From contig NZ_CP025803.1 of assembly GCF_003352065.1 (NCBI RefSeq), positions 3,513,574 through 3,577,573 of the forward strand: a stretch of DNA of 64,000 nucleotides, in the 5' to 3' direction. Below the pieces are notes generated by a model. It made no database searches. It saw nothing but the letters and a program-made list of their open reading frames with translations, and was not told the origin of the DNA. The position numbers and the translations under genes were made by a program. Origin of the DNA: Sulfitobacter sp. SK011. GTDB taxonomy: Bacteria > Pseudomonadota > Alphaproteobacteria > Rhodobacterales > Rhodobacteraceae. Shown here piece after piece: positions 38,436-46,969 of the stretch. The number at the start of each line of letters is the position of its first letter. Position 1 is the stretch's first letter.

Positions 38436-38473
38436 AGTGTTGCATTTAGTGCAGCAAAATGTGCAGCAAAAAG
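38436..38473 (-). repeat. TTTGCTGCACA iterons, left copy
   Basis: On the minus strand there are three tandem units with about 11-base spacing: TTTTTGCTGCACA, TTTTGCTGCACT and a decayed AAATGCAACACT. The same unit occurs three times immediately upstream of the integrase start at 52325-52361 on the plus strand. At the right end the position suggests integrase arm sites or an autoregulatory operator; here there is no integrase, so this may be the other arm or a remnant. Confidence 0.55.
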
Positions 38474-38663
38474 TAGTAAAGATCGTGATCTTGTAACATT
38501 CAAGCCAGAGAAACATTGTCTGGTAATGGACCGATCACCTTCAATGTGGGCCAAACCAGCCATTTAACCGTATCGCAGCAAACGTCGGCTCTGAGCCCAC
38601 TTTGCCAAATGCTGCGCGATGCACGAATGGCCGCTAGCGGTCTCAAAACGTTTTGTCAGCCGC

Positions 38664-39608
38664 TCACGCAGCAGCCAACAGGGCCCGTCCGATTTTCTCG
38701 ACATGCACACAGTCCGTGCCGCAACACCCGCCAAAGACATTCATTTTTGGATGGGCTGCCCGGATACCGGCGTACTGGGACGCCAGTTCATCCGGGTTGC
38801 CCTCTTCGAGGTGGCCCAACTGGCACAGGGTGCCGTGATCCAGCGATGACGCGTTGGCCCGCAGCCCGCGGATGCGGTCTGTCCAGGGCTCGCTGGTAAG
38901 TGCGGGGCCAAAATCGACCGGGTGCGAGCAGTTGATCATGTAATAGGCCGGTGCGTTCGAGGTTGCGGCGTCGACCGTTTCAATCGCTTGTTTCAACGTC
39001 TCACCACTGCGAAGTTTGCGGCCTTTCTCGATCGTGAAGGCGATCACCGACGGCAACCCGGCCTTGGCCGATGCCCTTGCGATGCCGATGGCCTCGTTCG
39101 TTGTGTTCAGGGTCAGCGCGGTCACGATATCGACGCCTGCGTCCTTGAACGTCGCGATCTGCTCCGTGTGGTAGGTCTCGGCACCCTCGGCGGTCAGGTC
39201 GTGGTTCGTCTTGTAGGCGTCGCCCTTGGGCCCGATGCACCCGCTAAGCACGGTATCCTCGGCCATCAGCCCGGCTTCAGCGGCGCATTCACGGTAGAGA
39301 TCAAAGCATTTGTGGTTCATGTCCGAAAGACCCTGCGTGGAATACCCAAGCAACGCCCCCCAGTCCCGGCTGGCACGGTATGTCAGGCTGTCAAAAATGA
39401 AGGGCGTTCCAAGCTGCGCGGCTATATTGGCGAAGGCGGTGTAATACTCCCGCAATGCCCCGACCGCGCGTTCGTCATTTAGCAGGTGAAAGGCGCTGAA
39501 TTCCGGAAGCTCGAAACCGCGCTTGTACATAAGCCAGGTTTCGGTTCCGCCGTCGGTCAGGAAAATCTTGTCGGTCTGGTGCGGCAGTTGGGGGCGTGGT
39601 CGTGACAT
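38664..39608 (-). CDS. homocysteine S-methyltransferase family protein
   Basis: 314 residues, TIM-barrel methyltransferase of the Hcy_methyltransferase family. Zinc ligands are the Cys in MINCSHPVDFG and the Cys pair in VFGGCCGTDCVHV. The N-terminus IFLTDGGTETWLMYKRGFELPEF is the family's homocysteine loop (usually DGG-x-G/E). Would transfer a methyl group from a donor such as betaine or S-methylmethionine to homocysteine; the donor cannot be told. Lies 54 bases downstream of the FAD-oxidase gene on the same strand. Confidence 0.88.
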   Translation of the reverse strand: MSRPRPQLPHQTDKIFLTDGGTETWLMYKRGFELPEFSAFHLLNDERAVGALREYYTAFANIAAQLGTPFIFDSLTYRASRDWGALLGYSTQGLSDMNHKCFDLYRECAAEAGLMAEDTVLSGCIGPKGDAYKTNHDLTAEGAETYHTEQIATFKDAGVDIVTALTLNTTNEAIGIARASAKAGLPSVIAFTIEKGRKLRSGETLKQAIETVDAATSNAPAYYMINCSHPVDFGPALTSEPWTDRIRGLRANASSLDHGTLCQLGHLEEGNPDELASQYAGIRAAHPKMNVFGGCCGTDCVHVEKIGRALLAAA

Positions 39609-39662
39609 ATCGTGCTCCTGTCGGATTATTTGCGTGGGTCTCTAGGAAGTGATGCGCCGGTC

Positions 39663-41057
39663 CTATGTCGCCGGGGCGATATTCTGATTGAAGCAAAACC
39701 GGTTTTGCGGATCGTATTTGGTCTTCACTTCAACAAGCCGATCATAATTGGGGCCAAAGCTTGTCCGTGTCAGGGCCGCGTTATCCTCACCATGTCCCGT
39801 GAAATTAAGATAAGCGCGCCCATGATGACCGAAGCGTTCGGAATTGGACCAGCCTTCGCGAGACCAGGCAATGTTTGCCTCGTCGTCGTTGGGGTCGGCC
39901 CAGACGCCATCCAGTGAATACATCCATCCCATCGATCGGTCGCCAAACGCGGTGGCGTCTGCTGCTACTTTCGCAGTCGCTCCACCAAAGTTCCAAAGCG
40001 ATGAGAGTGAGTTGTCCGAAGGCGCGGCCATTGCGTTGGCCATGGCAATGTCAATCATCTCATCTGTCAGTTCTGTCAGATAGCGCGCTTTCCAGTAGCA
40101 GCGAAAATCTCCGGCAGGCATGAGAGTGTCGAAGAGTTGTTGCACATCGCAATAATTCAATCGCCCGGAAAAATCGGTCGACATGTCGCCAAGCTCGCGA
40201 AGGGGCTGAAGAAGCGTTTCACCTATCGCGGCGTCACCGTTGTACACGCAAGCCAGCGTAAAGACCCGCTTGCCCCAATGTTCCTCGGGGAAATCCTCGC
40301 CCCCTGCAGTGGAAAATTCGCAAAGCGATCCAACTCTATCGCCATGTTTGGCGAGAAAGTCGCGCCATGCGCGAATGGGTTCGGGGCCGTCTTCGACGAG
40401 GTAGATTGGGGCTGCGAACATAACTTCCGGACCAATGGGATGCAGCGCGAATTCGAACTGGACCACGACACCGAAGTTGCCGCCCCCACCTTGCAAGGCC
40501 CAAAGCAATTCGGGGTTTTCGTCAGCACTTGTGTGGATCAACGAACCGTCGGCGGTGACCACGTCCGCGGCAACCAGATTGTCGATCGACAATCCATGCA
40601 GCGCGCGCAACCAACCAATGCCACCCGAAAGCGTCAGGCCCGCGACGCCAGTGTCGGAAATCAGACCACCGGGCGTGGCCAGACCATGAGCCTGCGTCGC
40701 GGCATCGACATCACGCCACAACGCGCCGCCTTCCACCTTTGCAGCCCGCGCAGAGACATCGACCGTCACTCCGCGCATAAGCGACAGGTCGATCATCACG
40801 CCGCCGTCACAGACCGCATGCCCCGCAACATTGTGTCCGCCGCCACGAATAGCAATGGGCAGGTCACGGGCAACCGCGAGCTTGACGGCGGTCTGCACGT
40901 CGCCAGCAGACATGCATTGAGCGATCAGCGCCGGGCGGCGATCTATCATGGCGTTCCAAACACCCCGCGTACCATCAAATCGCGGGTCTTCGGGGTCAAT
41001 CATCTCGCCACCAAAATCGAGTGACAGCGTTTCTAAAGTGTTTCTAAAGTCATCCAT
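39663..41057 (-). CDS. FAD-linked oxidase (berberine-bridge-enzyme type)
   Basis: 464 residues. The FAD domain has AIRGGGHNVAGHAVCDGGVMIDLS, where His75 would hold FAD covalently, and LTLSGGIGWLRALHGLSIDNLV. The substrate domain follows and the C-terminal BBE motif is KYDPQNRFCFNQNI. No cysteine stands at the usual second attachment site, so the flavin is probably singly linked. Oxidises alcohols or sugars with oxygen; substrate unknown. ATG 41057 is preferred. Divergent from the GlxA-type regulator, with which it shares a 145-base promoter region. Confidence 0.88.
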   Translation of the reverse strand: MDDFRNTLETLSLDFGGEMIDPEDPRFDGTRGVWNAMIDRRPALIAQCMSAGDVQTAVKLAVARDLPIAIRGGGHNVAGHAVCDGGVMIDLSLMRGVTVDVSARAAKVEGGALWRDVDAATQAHGLATPGGLISDTGVAGLTLSGGIGWLRALHGLSIDNLVAADVVTADGSLIHTSADENPELLWALQGGGGNFGVVVQFEFALHPIGPEVMFAAPIYLVEDGPEPIRAWRDFLAKHGDRVGSLCEFSTAGGEDFPEEHWGKRVFTLACVYNGDAAIGETLLQPLRELGDMSTDFSGRLNYCDVQQLFDTLMPAGDFRCYWKARYLTELTDEMIDIAMANAMAAPSDNSLSSLWNFGGATAKVAADATAFGDRSMGWMYSLDGVWADPNDDEANIAWSREGWSNSERFGHHGRAYLNFTGHGEDNAALTRTSFGPNYDRLVEVKTKYDPQNRFCFNQNIAPAT

Positions 41058-41202
41058 CCTGTGCTTCCCTTTCAAAACTTGCTCTCATGCTATGCGAACA
41101 CATCGGCTTGGCAGAGTGGCATTATGGCCAAGCACAAGGCATACTGGACATGTGAGCATGGCAAATCCGCCAGGATCGTGCCTAATTGGACAAGGATCAA
41201 TC

Positions 41203-42240
41203 ATGACCGAAACCAAAAAGCCCCTGATCGTGTTACTCGCCGCACCAGAAACATCGGCATCCGTTCTCTATGGATTATACGATGTCTTGCTCTCCGTGGG
41301 CGCTGTCTATTCTGACATGGTCTCAGGATCGCCAGGTGACGAACTGTTGGACATCAAGATTGCGTCGGCCGACGGAAAACCGTTTCATTGTATTGGCAAT
41401 ATTCCGGTTGAACCGCACATGTCGGCTGACAATCAAGCGACGCCTGATGCCGTTGTCATTTGCGACATGTACACGTCGATCTACGATGTCCCGAAAGGCC
41501 GATACCCGCGGGAAATTTCCTGGTTGCGAAAGATGCACACGGATGGGGCTATGCTTACGTCGGTCTGTTCAGGATCGCTCCTTCTTGCAGAAGCCGGGTT
41601 TCTGGACGGGCAAGAGGCGACAGCGCATTGGGCGTACCGAGATATGTTTCAACGTCATTATCCAAAAGTCGCCTTTCGCAATGAATCGATCTTGTGTTTG
41701 GCAGCCCAAGCAGATCGCATTGTTACGGCAGGCGGGGTCAGCGCGTGGCATGATTTGGCTGTCTACCTGATCGCCAGGTTCTGCGGATACAAACATGCGA
41801 TTGAAACCGCGAAAGTTTTTCTTATCAGCGGCCACTCTGAAGGCCAGTCACCATACTCCGTCATGACCCGCCCAATGGAAACCTCGGATGCGCAAATCTC
41901 TGACTGCCAAGTCTGGATTGCCGACAACTACGCCCTCACTAAGCCGGTCAAACAAATGGTCGCGCGATCCGGCCTGAACCCTCGTACCTTTTCACGCCGG
42001 TTTCGCTCTGCAACTGGCTTTGCGCCCATCGAATACGTGCAGGCACTTAGAATAGAAGAAGCCAAGCAGATGCTTGAAACTGATGTGCATTCTGTGGATG
42101 AAGTTGGCGGTTCAGTTGGTTACGTAGACCCTGCCTCGTTTCGTCGGACCTTCAAACGAAGCGTCGGTCTGTCACCGGCAGCCTACCGAAAGAAGTTTCA
42201 ACGCATTTCGCAGATCGCCAAGCCAATTGCCGTGGGATAA
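41203..42240 (+). CDS. GlxA-type AraC-family transcriptional regulator
   Basis: 345 residues. N-terminal DJ-1/PfpI-like amidotransferase fold (PLIVLLAAPETSASVLYGLYDVL, with VCSGSLLLAEAGFLDGQEATAHW carrying the nucleophile-elbow Cys) and a C-terminal AraC double helix-turn-helix (VKQMVARSGLNPRTFSRRFRSATGFAPIEYVQALRIEEAKQML ... GGSVGYVDPASFRRTFKRSVGLSPAAYRKKF). Such regulators answer to carnitine, arginine or glycine-betaine-like ligands. AAGGA precedes ATG 41203. Likely controls the divergent oxidase-methyltransferase pair. Confidence 0.9.
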   Translation: MTETKKPLIVLLAAPETSASVLYGLYDVLLSVGAVYSDMVSGSPGDELLDIKIASADGKPFHCIGNIPVEPHMSADNQATPDAVVICDMYTSIYDVPKGRYPREISWLRKMHTDGAMLTSVCSGSLLLAEAGFLDGQEATAHWAYRDMFQRHYPKVAFRNESILCLAAQADRIVTAGGVSAWHDLAVYLIARFCGYKHAIETAKVFLISGHSEGQSPYSVMTRPMETSDAQISDCQVWIADNYALTKPVKQMVARSGLNPRTFSRRFRSATGFAPIEYVQALRIEEAKQMLETDVHSVDEVGGSVGYVDPASFRRTFKRSVGLSPAAYRKKFQRISQIAKPIAVG

Positions 42241-42294
42241 CGTTGAGGTCTTCGCGAAGCGGACGTTGGCGCAGTTGCAGCGAATGTCTCTAGA

Positions 42295-42396
42295 GTCCGC
42301 ATCTGACGAGTTCATGTGCCGGGCAGCGGAAGTCGGCAAACCCCCGGAACCAGTTAATCGTGCTAAACGAAGCGAAGGTTCCCGCAGAGCCCAAAT
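42295..42396 (+). repeat. imperfect direct repeat, copy A
   Basis: About 100 bases beginning TCCGCATCTGACGAGTTCA and ending AGAGCCCAA. It matches copy B at 43243-43340 with roughly three quarters of positions identical by eye and one or two single-base gaps. The two copies flank the substrate-binding-protein gene. Neither copy shows the core site or paired arms of an integron attC element. Confidence 0.6.
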
Positions 42397-42488
42397 AGAC
42401 ATCACAGCAAACGGGCTTGCCGGGCATTAAACGATTACGTTTAATAGTGGGGCCACAGCGCGGGCGGGGTCCAAGGGAGATCTTCATT

Positions 42489-43181
42489 ATGCCGACTACA
42501 TTGCGCATGTTCGTTCCTGCGGCGATCCGGGCTGTCATGGACCGCCTCACGCCGCGCTTAGAAGCCGAGACAGGCGTGCGGCTCATACAAGAGGTTGAGC
42601 TTAACCCACTGATACCGAAACGGATCAGAGCTGGTGAGCCTTATGACATTGGCCTGACCAATCCACCTTATGCGAAGGCCTTGATCGTTGACGGATTTGC
42701 AGACGGCGACAGCCACCGTGCATTCGGGCGTGTCTCACTTGCGGTTGCGCGCAAGGGCGTGGCGAATGGCCAAATAATAGCGGACTCACATGGTATCGAA
42801 GCGCTTCTCCGCAGCGCAAAAAGCATAGCCTATACAGGCGCTGGGACGAGCGGACGCACCTATCTGGATGTGATGGAGCGCATGGGACTGACTGACTCCG
42901 TCTTGCCGCAAAGTTATGCGGTGGCTGGGGGCGTGCCCGCGGTGACGGTCGCGACTGGCGAATACGAGCTTGCAATTGCCCCTCTCACAACAGTGATTGC
43001 CACGCCCGGAGTCGTTCCCGCAGCCGTGTTCCCGGAACACCTTGGGACACATATAGACATGTCGGTATTTCGGACCGCCGCATCACCAACAGCCGCGGCA
43101 ACAGTGATTGACATCCTAACCGATCACGATCTCGACGATGAACTCGCTGCGGCGGGAATTGCGCGTTTTCAACTGATCTGA
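42489..43181 (+). CDS. periplasmic-binding-fold protein (ModA-like) without signal peptide
   Basis: 230 residues in a type II solute-binding fold, with TLRMFVPAAIRAVMDRLTPRLE at the start, YDIGLTNPPYAKALIVDGFADG and the IAYTGAGTSGRTYLDVMERMG block that recalls molybdate/tungstate-binding ModA relatives. No signal peptide or lipobox is present with either ATG 42489 or the longer frame from 42417. It could act as a cytoplasmic sensor rather than a transport protein; no transporter genes are adjacent. Flanked by copies A and B of a direct repeat. Confidence 0.75.
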   Translation: MPTTLRMFVPAAIRAVMDRLTPRLEAETGVRLIQEVELNPLIPKRIRAGEPYDIGLTNPPYAKALIVDGFADGDSHRAFGRVSLAVARKGVANGQIIADSHGIEALLRSAKSIAYTGAGTSGRTYLDVMERMGLTDSVLPQSYAVAGGVPAVTVATGEYELAIAPLTTVIATPGVVPAAVFPEHLGTHIDMSVFRTAASPTAAATVIDILTDHDLDDELAAAGIARFQLI

Positions 43182-43242
43182 TTGCGTTTTGGGCTTCCGG
43201 CAAAATTGCGCACTGATAGGAGAGGCCTGTAAGTCCGCATCG

Positions 43243-43340
43243 TCCGCATCTGACCAGTTCAGGCGGATTGTAGCGAAAGCCGGCAAACCCTGGAACCCGT
43301 CACTCGTGAAACACGCAGCGAATGTTATCGAAGAGCCCAA
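43243..43340 (+). repeat. imperfect direct repeat, copy B
   Basis: Second copy of the repeat at 42295-42396, beginning TCCGCATCTGACCAGTTCA and containing GTAGCGAAAGCCGGCAAACC. Shorter pieces of the same sequence type (GTAGCGAAAGTCCGG) recur at about 48802-48818 and, inverted, near 50060-50095, so this may belong to a wider family of degenerate intergenic repeats. Confidence 0.6.
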
Positions 43341-43440
43341 CCTACTGAATGCTGCGTCATACTCAGATGTCGCCTTTGGTGACATACCTTTCAGGTATGC
43401 GTCTGTTCCTGCTATTGTGTGGGTCAGGAGGGATGTTTCT

Positions 43441-44112
43441 ATGAGTAGAATTGCATTCGAAATGCGGGACCAGATGGATGACATGTCGGAAGCCGATTTC
43501 GAAGACACCATGGGCTTGAGTAAATCTGAATTCCGCGACTACCTAAGATCGGCTGCAGACCAAGAGGATAAGTGCCTTGCGCAAGAGGGCGAACCTGCAC
43601 CCAATTTTGCCGCTCACACTCTGAACGCCGAAGGAAGTATCTCTTCCGGACTTCTGGACCTTTCCGATCTTCGTGGCGCTCCTGTCTCGCTGATATTTGG
43701 GTGCTACACATGCCCGGTTTTCCGTCGCCAATCAGATAGGATGAAGCAACTGATTGAGCACTACGGTGGACGGGTTCAGTTCGTTTTTGTCTATGTGTTG
43801 GAGGCGCATCCAACAGATGGATGGAACACTGATTCAAACAGAGCGACCGGAGTAATGTATGCCCAGACCATCAATTTGGAGGACCGTGCCAAAGTAGCCA
43901 ATGACTGGCGAAGCGCATACGAATTCGAGAATCCGGTTGTGCTTGATTGGCCAGACAATCGAATAAACGCGGATTATGCTGGAGAACCAGAACGGCTTTA
44001 TGTGCTGGACGGTGACGGCATCGTGACGTTCAAATCGGAACAGGGGCCATACTACGATAGCCATCTCGAGGACTGGGCCGCCGCCCTAGAAAATGTCGTC
44101 CGCTCAAATTAG
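43441..44112 (+). CDS. deiodinase-like thioredoxin-fold protein
   Basis: 223 residues. The core (about 55-210) matches the iodothyronine-deiodinase family: LRGAPVSLIFGCYTCPVFRR, followed by VQFVFVYVLEAHPTDGW, and the late NPVVLDWPDNRINADYAGEPERLYVLDGDG. Cys91 stands where animal enzymes have selenocysteine and, with Cys88, makes a CxxC pair. Bacterial relatives have no established role; a peroxiredoxin-like thiol activity is plausible. A 50-residue N-terminal helix region precedes it. ATG 43441 is chosen because GGAGG lies just upstream; the frame is open to 43189. Confidence 0.82.
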   Translation: MSRIAFEMRDQMDDMSEADFEDTMGLSKSEFRDYLRSAADQEDKCLAQEGEPAPNFAAHTLNAEGSISSGLLDLSDLRGAPVSLIFGCYTCPVFRRQSDRMKQLIEHYGGRVQFVFVYVLEAHPTDGWNTDSNRATGVMYAQTINLEDRAKVANDWRSAYEFENPVVLDWPDNRINADYAGEPERLYVLDGDGIVTFKSEQGPYYDSHLEDWAAALENVVRSN

Positions 44113-44434
44113 GCAAACTTGCATCCGCGAAGTCCCTGGGTCTCAATATTCACAGACGGCCAATTTGCCTCACCAACCCGGAACCAGCCATTGGTATGAC
44201 CAAGTCGCATGGCCGTTTCGTCCGCACACCCGCCGCTCGATGCAAACCGGCGTGACGCACCGCCGCAGGTCTGGTTTGAGCCCAGAGTGACCAGTGCTGC
44301 GGAATAAACAAACGGCAGCACACCACGGAAAACCGACGTTGGTGCGTTTCGCGAAACCGATATACTGCCCGCATCGGCACTTAACTTGGGGCTCAATTTC
44401 AGCGATAGCCACTCTTGGCCAAGAGCCAGCAATC
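44113..44434. other. non-coding stretch, nothing recognised
   Basis: 322 bases between the ends of the deiodinase-like and racemase-like genes. Open frames exist on the minus strand but read as low-complexity, Cys-rich sequence without family similarity or ribosome sites. Palindromic candidates for a bidirectional terminator were looked for and none was convincing. Confidence 0.5.
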
Positions 44435-45172
44435 CTACCAAGGCATAATCCCATGAAACTCTTTTCGTGCGACAACATCGTGCGCCATGGTTGCTAAGGT
44501 TGTGAGATCGAATATCGGGAGCCGTAGTTCCCTTTGCAGCCGCGCCGCATAGGGCGGGAGATCGGTGCATTCCAGTACCATTGACCGGATTTCAGGAGAG
44601 TTCCGTTTTAGCGTCAGTGCTGCGTCAAATACTTCGGATTCTATCAAATCCAAGTCCATAGACGTTCGTTCGTTTCTCAGAATTACCTGTGCAAATTCTG
44701 AGGTGTTCTCCAAGCCTTGAATGACAACCGGAACATCCCCAGCACCGACCGCTTTGAGATGAGCATTGCTCAATGCTGCTTTATCTGCGGTCAGGATTCC
44801 AACTGGTGCGCTACCACCAGTCATGTGAAATGCCAGTGGCACCTGAATGAGGCTAGAGGAAAAAACAGGAATATTTACGGCAGCGGCCAACTCGCGTTGA
44901 AACAGCGCAAGGAATCCACAGCTTCCGGTAATGGCGCGCACGCCTTCACGTTCGAGCTTTCTGGCACCGACCAAGAAGGGCTCCAACAGCTCTCGCGAAG
45001 GGTTGTTCAGTAAGTCAGGAACAGTGACACCCTCGATCATCTCATAGAGGACGGGAAACGAAAGGCTTGAGGGGTTTTTGATATGGCCGGGTGGCTTTGG
45101 AAAATAACTTTCAAGGCAAAGTACGCCTATGGAGGCACCACATATATTCTGACCGCCCGCATGGGTTACCAT
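44435..45172 (-). CDS. aspartate/glutamate/hydantoin racemase family protein
   Basis: 245 residues. The two catalytic cysteines of the racemase fold are Cys85 in AITGSCGFLA and Cys202 in VLECTDLPPYAARL. N-terminal ICGASIGVLCLESYFPKPPGHI and the late FDLTTLATMAHDVVA also fit. It would racemise an amino acid or act as a related isomerase without cofactor. ATG 45172 has GGAGAG seven bases upstream; a GTG at 45187 is in frame. About 20 bases downstream of the D-amino-acid-dehydrogenase-like gene, so they form an operon. Confidence 0.85.
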   Translation of the reverse strand: MVTHAGGQNICGASIGVLCLESYFPKPPGHIKNPSSLSFPVLYEMIEGVTVPDLLNNPSRELLEPFLVGARKLEREGVRAITGSCGFLALFQRELAAAVNIPVFSSSLIQVPLAFHMTGGSAPVGILTADKAALSNAHLKAVGAGDVPVVIQGLENTSEFAQVILRNERTSMDLDLIESEVFDAALTLKRNSPEIRSMVLECTDLPPYAARLQRELRLPIFDLTTLATMAHDVVARKEFHGIMPW

Positions 45173-45193
45173 TTTGAAACTCTCCACTAATGT

Positions 45194-46429
45194 TTAAAAA
45201 CGCTGAATACTATATGGCGCAAGATCAATATTTGGCGGCACACCTGCAACAAGATCGGCCAACAGCTCACCGGTCTTGGGTGCCATCATTAACCCATAAT
45301 GAGAATGACCGAACGCAGCAAAAAGCCCCGGTTGCCCTGCGATAGGGCCAAGCGCCGGCAGGCTGTCGGGAAATGAAGGACGTCGGCCCAGCCAGAATTT
45401 CATGTCACTGTCATTCAAATCCGGAAACATGGCGAGCGCTTGTTTGGCAAGCAGGGTTTTCTTACGCGGATCCGCAGCGTCGTCGATGGCTGCAAACTCC
45501 GAACTACCGGCAACCCGCAGACCAATTTCCATTGAACTTGCAACGATTTTAGCGTCCACATCCATAATGGAGTTGTTCAGTTGTAACTGGGAATTCGGGA
45601 ATTCCACATGGTAACCACGTTCCGCGACCAACGGGATATTAAGTCCCAAAGGCTTTAAGATCGCGGCACTCCAAACTCCTGCCGCGAGAATGATCTTTTG
45701 CGCCTTAAGTGTGCTACCGTGCGTCGCAAGCGTCCAGCCGTCCGCATCTTTGGTCAAACTGGTGACCTCGGCTCGAATGATTTCCGCGCCCTGTGCCGCC
45801 GCTTTTTCGGCCAAAACCTGACCTAAGCGTCCCGGCGCACTTGCACGTGCTTGGCCTTTGATCAACACAGCCGCTTTGAAATTCCGAGAGAGAGCCGGTT
45901 CCAGCCGTTGCAGTTCTTGTTGACCAATGAGCTCCAGTTCCGCACCCTTTTCCTTGCGAATGGTATTCCCAAGATCTCCCAAGCTGGCCCGCCGCGCATT
46001 GCGAAAGGCGTGAACATACCAGCTGTCAACGACAAGGTTTTCGTGACCGGTGCCTTCGAGGTGGCGGCGAAACAACGTGACAGAGGGCTGACACAATACT
46101 TCCATTGCGTCGGATATATCGTGAACTGTTGCTTCGTTTGAGTTGGAGAGAAACCTCAAACCCCATGGAATCATTTTTGGCCAAAATGACGGACGGATCG
46201 TCAAGGGACCGGCTGCGTTTAGCAACATGCCGGGAATGGACTTCCAAATGCCCGGTAAGGCCTGCGGCACAACGGACCAGGGCGAAATAATACCCGCGTT
46301 GCCAAAGGATGTCTCTTGCCCCGGCTCTCCACGGTCAATCAAGCGAACGTTTACGCCGCGTTCTTGCAACGATAGTGCGCAGCAGATGCCAACAATGCCC
46401 GCGCCCAGAATGGTGACAGTTTCTTTCAT
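45194..46429 (-). CDS. D-amino-acid dehydrogenase-like FAD oxidoreductase (DadA family)
   Basis: 411 residues. FAD Rossmann loop VTILGAGIVGICCALSL, the DadA-type ETSFGNAGIISP block, AERGYHVEFP and the C-terminal LGRRPSFPDSLPALGPIAGQPGLFAAFGHSHYGLMMAP. Oxidatively deaminates D-amino acids (possibly also hydroxyproline or N-methyl amino acids) to 2-oxo acids, passing electrons to the respiratory chain. With the adjacent racemase-like gene it suggests use of an L- or D-amino acid. An IS3-family element begins 80 bases upstream, where its promoter would be expected. Confidence 0.88.
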   Translation of the reverse strand: MKETVTILGAGIVGICCALSLQERGVNVRLIDRGEPGQETSFGNAGIISPWSVVPQALPGIWKSIPGMLLNAAGPLTIRPSFWPKMIPWGLRFLSNSNEATVHDISDAMEVLCQPSVTLFRRHLEGTGHENLVVDSWYVHAFRNARRASLGDLGNTIRKEKGAELELIGQQELQRLEPALSRNFKAAVLIKGQARASAPGRLGQVLAEKAAAQGAEIIRAEVTSLTKDADGWTLATHGSTLKAQKIILAAGVWSAAILKPLGLNIPLVAERGYHVEFPNSQLQLNNSIMDVDAKIVASSMEIGLRVAGSSEFAAIDDAADPRKKTLLAKQALAMFPDLNDSDMKFWLGRRPSFPDSLPALGPIAGQPGLFAAFGHSHYGLMMAPKTGELLADLVAGVPPNIDLAPYSIQRF

Positions 46430-46594
46430 CCGTTTTACGCGGGTTTCAGCTTGGAACGGCGGGCCATCATTTGCGTCACGATAACGGGCGATGCAATGAG
46501 TAGCGCGACTGTCTGACGTCAGCACCCGCGGGACAGATTTGAGGGTTTGAATAAGGGAGGATTTCTGGTTCATCTTATCGATTAGGAGATCGAG

Positions 46595-46969
46595 ATGACG
46601 AAGAAAGCCCAGACGTCCAAAGACGCTGCCGACAAGGTAGTTAAGAACATCCGCCGTAAGACCCGGCAGACATATTCAGCTGAAGAGAAGATCCGCATTG
46701 TATTGGCAGGCTTGCGCGGCGAGGAAAGCATCTCGGTGCTGTGTCGCCGCGAAGGTATCGCTGAGAGCCTTTATTACAGCTGGTCGAAGGAATTTCTCGA
46801 AGCTGGCAAGCGCCGGTTATCTGGCGACACGGCACGGCAGGCCACATCGCCTGAGGTAAAGGATTTGCGTTCTGAGTCCTTGGCCCTGAAAGAATGCGTT
46901 GCCGATCTGACCCTTGAGAACCGTCTGCTCAAAAAAAGCATGACAGGGGCTGGGGAGTTCGAGGAATGA
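46595..46969 (+). CDS. IS3-family transposase OrfA (helix-turn-helix subunit)
   Basis: 124 residues with the HTH_Tnp_1 pattern TYSAEEKIRIVLAGLRGEES, VLCRREGIAESLYYSWSKEF and a C-terminal leucine-zipper-like heptad region (LRSESLALKECVADLTLENRLLKK) for dimerisation. Binds the element's ends. AGGAG lies before ATG 46595. Ends in an ATGA overlap with orfB, so orfB is reached by reinitiation and probably also by frameshift. Confidence 0.92.
   Translation: MTKKAQTSKDAADKVVKNIRRKTRQTYSAEEKIRIVLAGLRGEESISVLCRREGIAESLYYSWSKEFLEAGKRRLSGDTARQATSPEVKDLRSESLALKECVADLTLENRLLKKSMTGAGEFEE

Larger units (their letters stand above)
38137..38663. other. non-coding junction between glnD and the accessory region
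   Basis: 527 bases with no credible gene. The first 150 are ordinary; bases 38290-38510 are strikingly AT-rich compared with everything to the left. Inside lie an att-like 26-mer (38353-38378) and iterons (38436-38473), each with an inverted counterpart next to the integrase near 52.3 kb. From about 38520 GC content rises again ahead of the methyltransferase end. I take this to be the left edge of a genomic island. Confidence 0.6.

Noticed and set aside
40948..41202. N-terminal extension of the GlxA-type regulator
   Set aside because: The frame is open to 40948 but overlaps the divergent oxidase gene and has no similarity; ATG 41203 has an AAGGA and starts the DJ-1-like domain correctly.
42295..43340. 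Integron attC sites around the substrate-binding gene
   Set aside because: The repeats lack the GTTRRRY core and its inverse, do not fold into paired arms by eye, and no integron integrase is present.
43441..44112. Selenocysteine codon in the deiodinase-like gene
   Set aside because: The position is encoded by TGC (Cys) and the reading frame has no internal TGA, so no SECIS element is needed.
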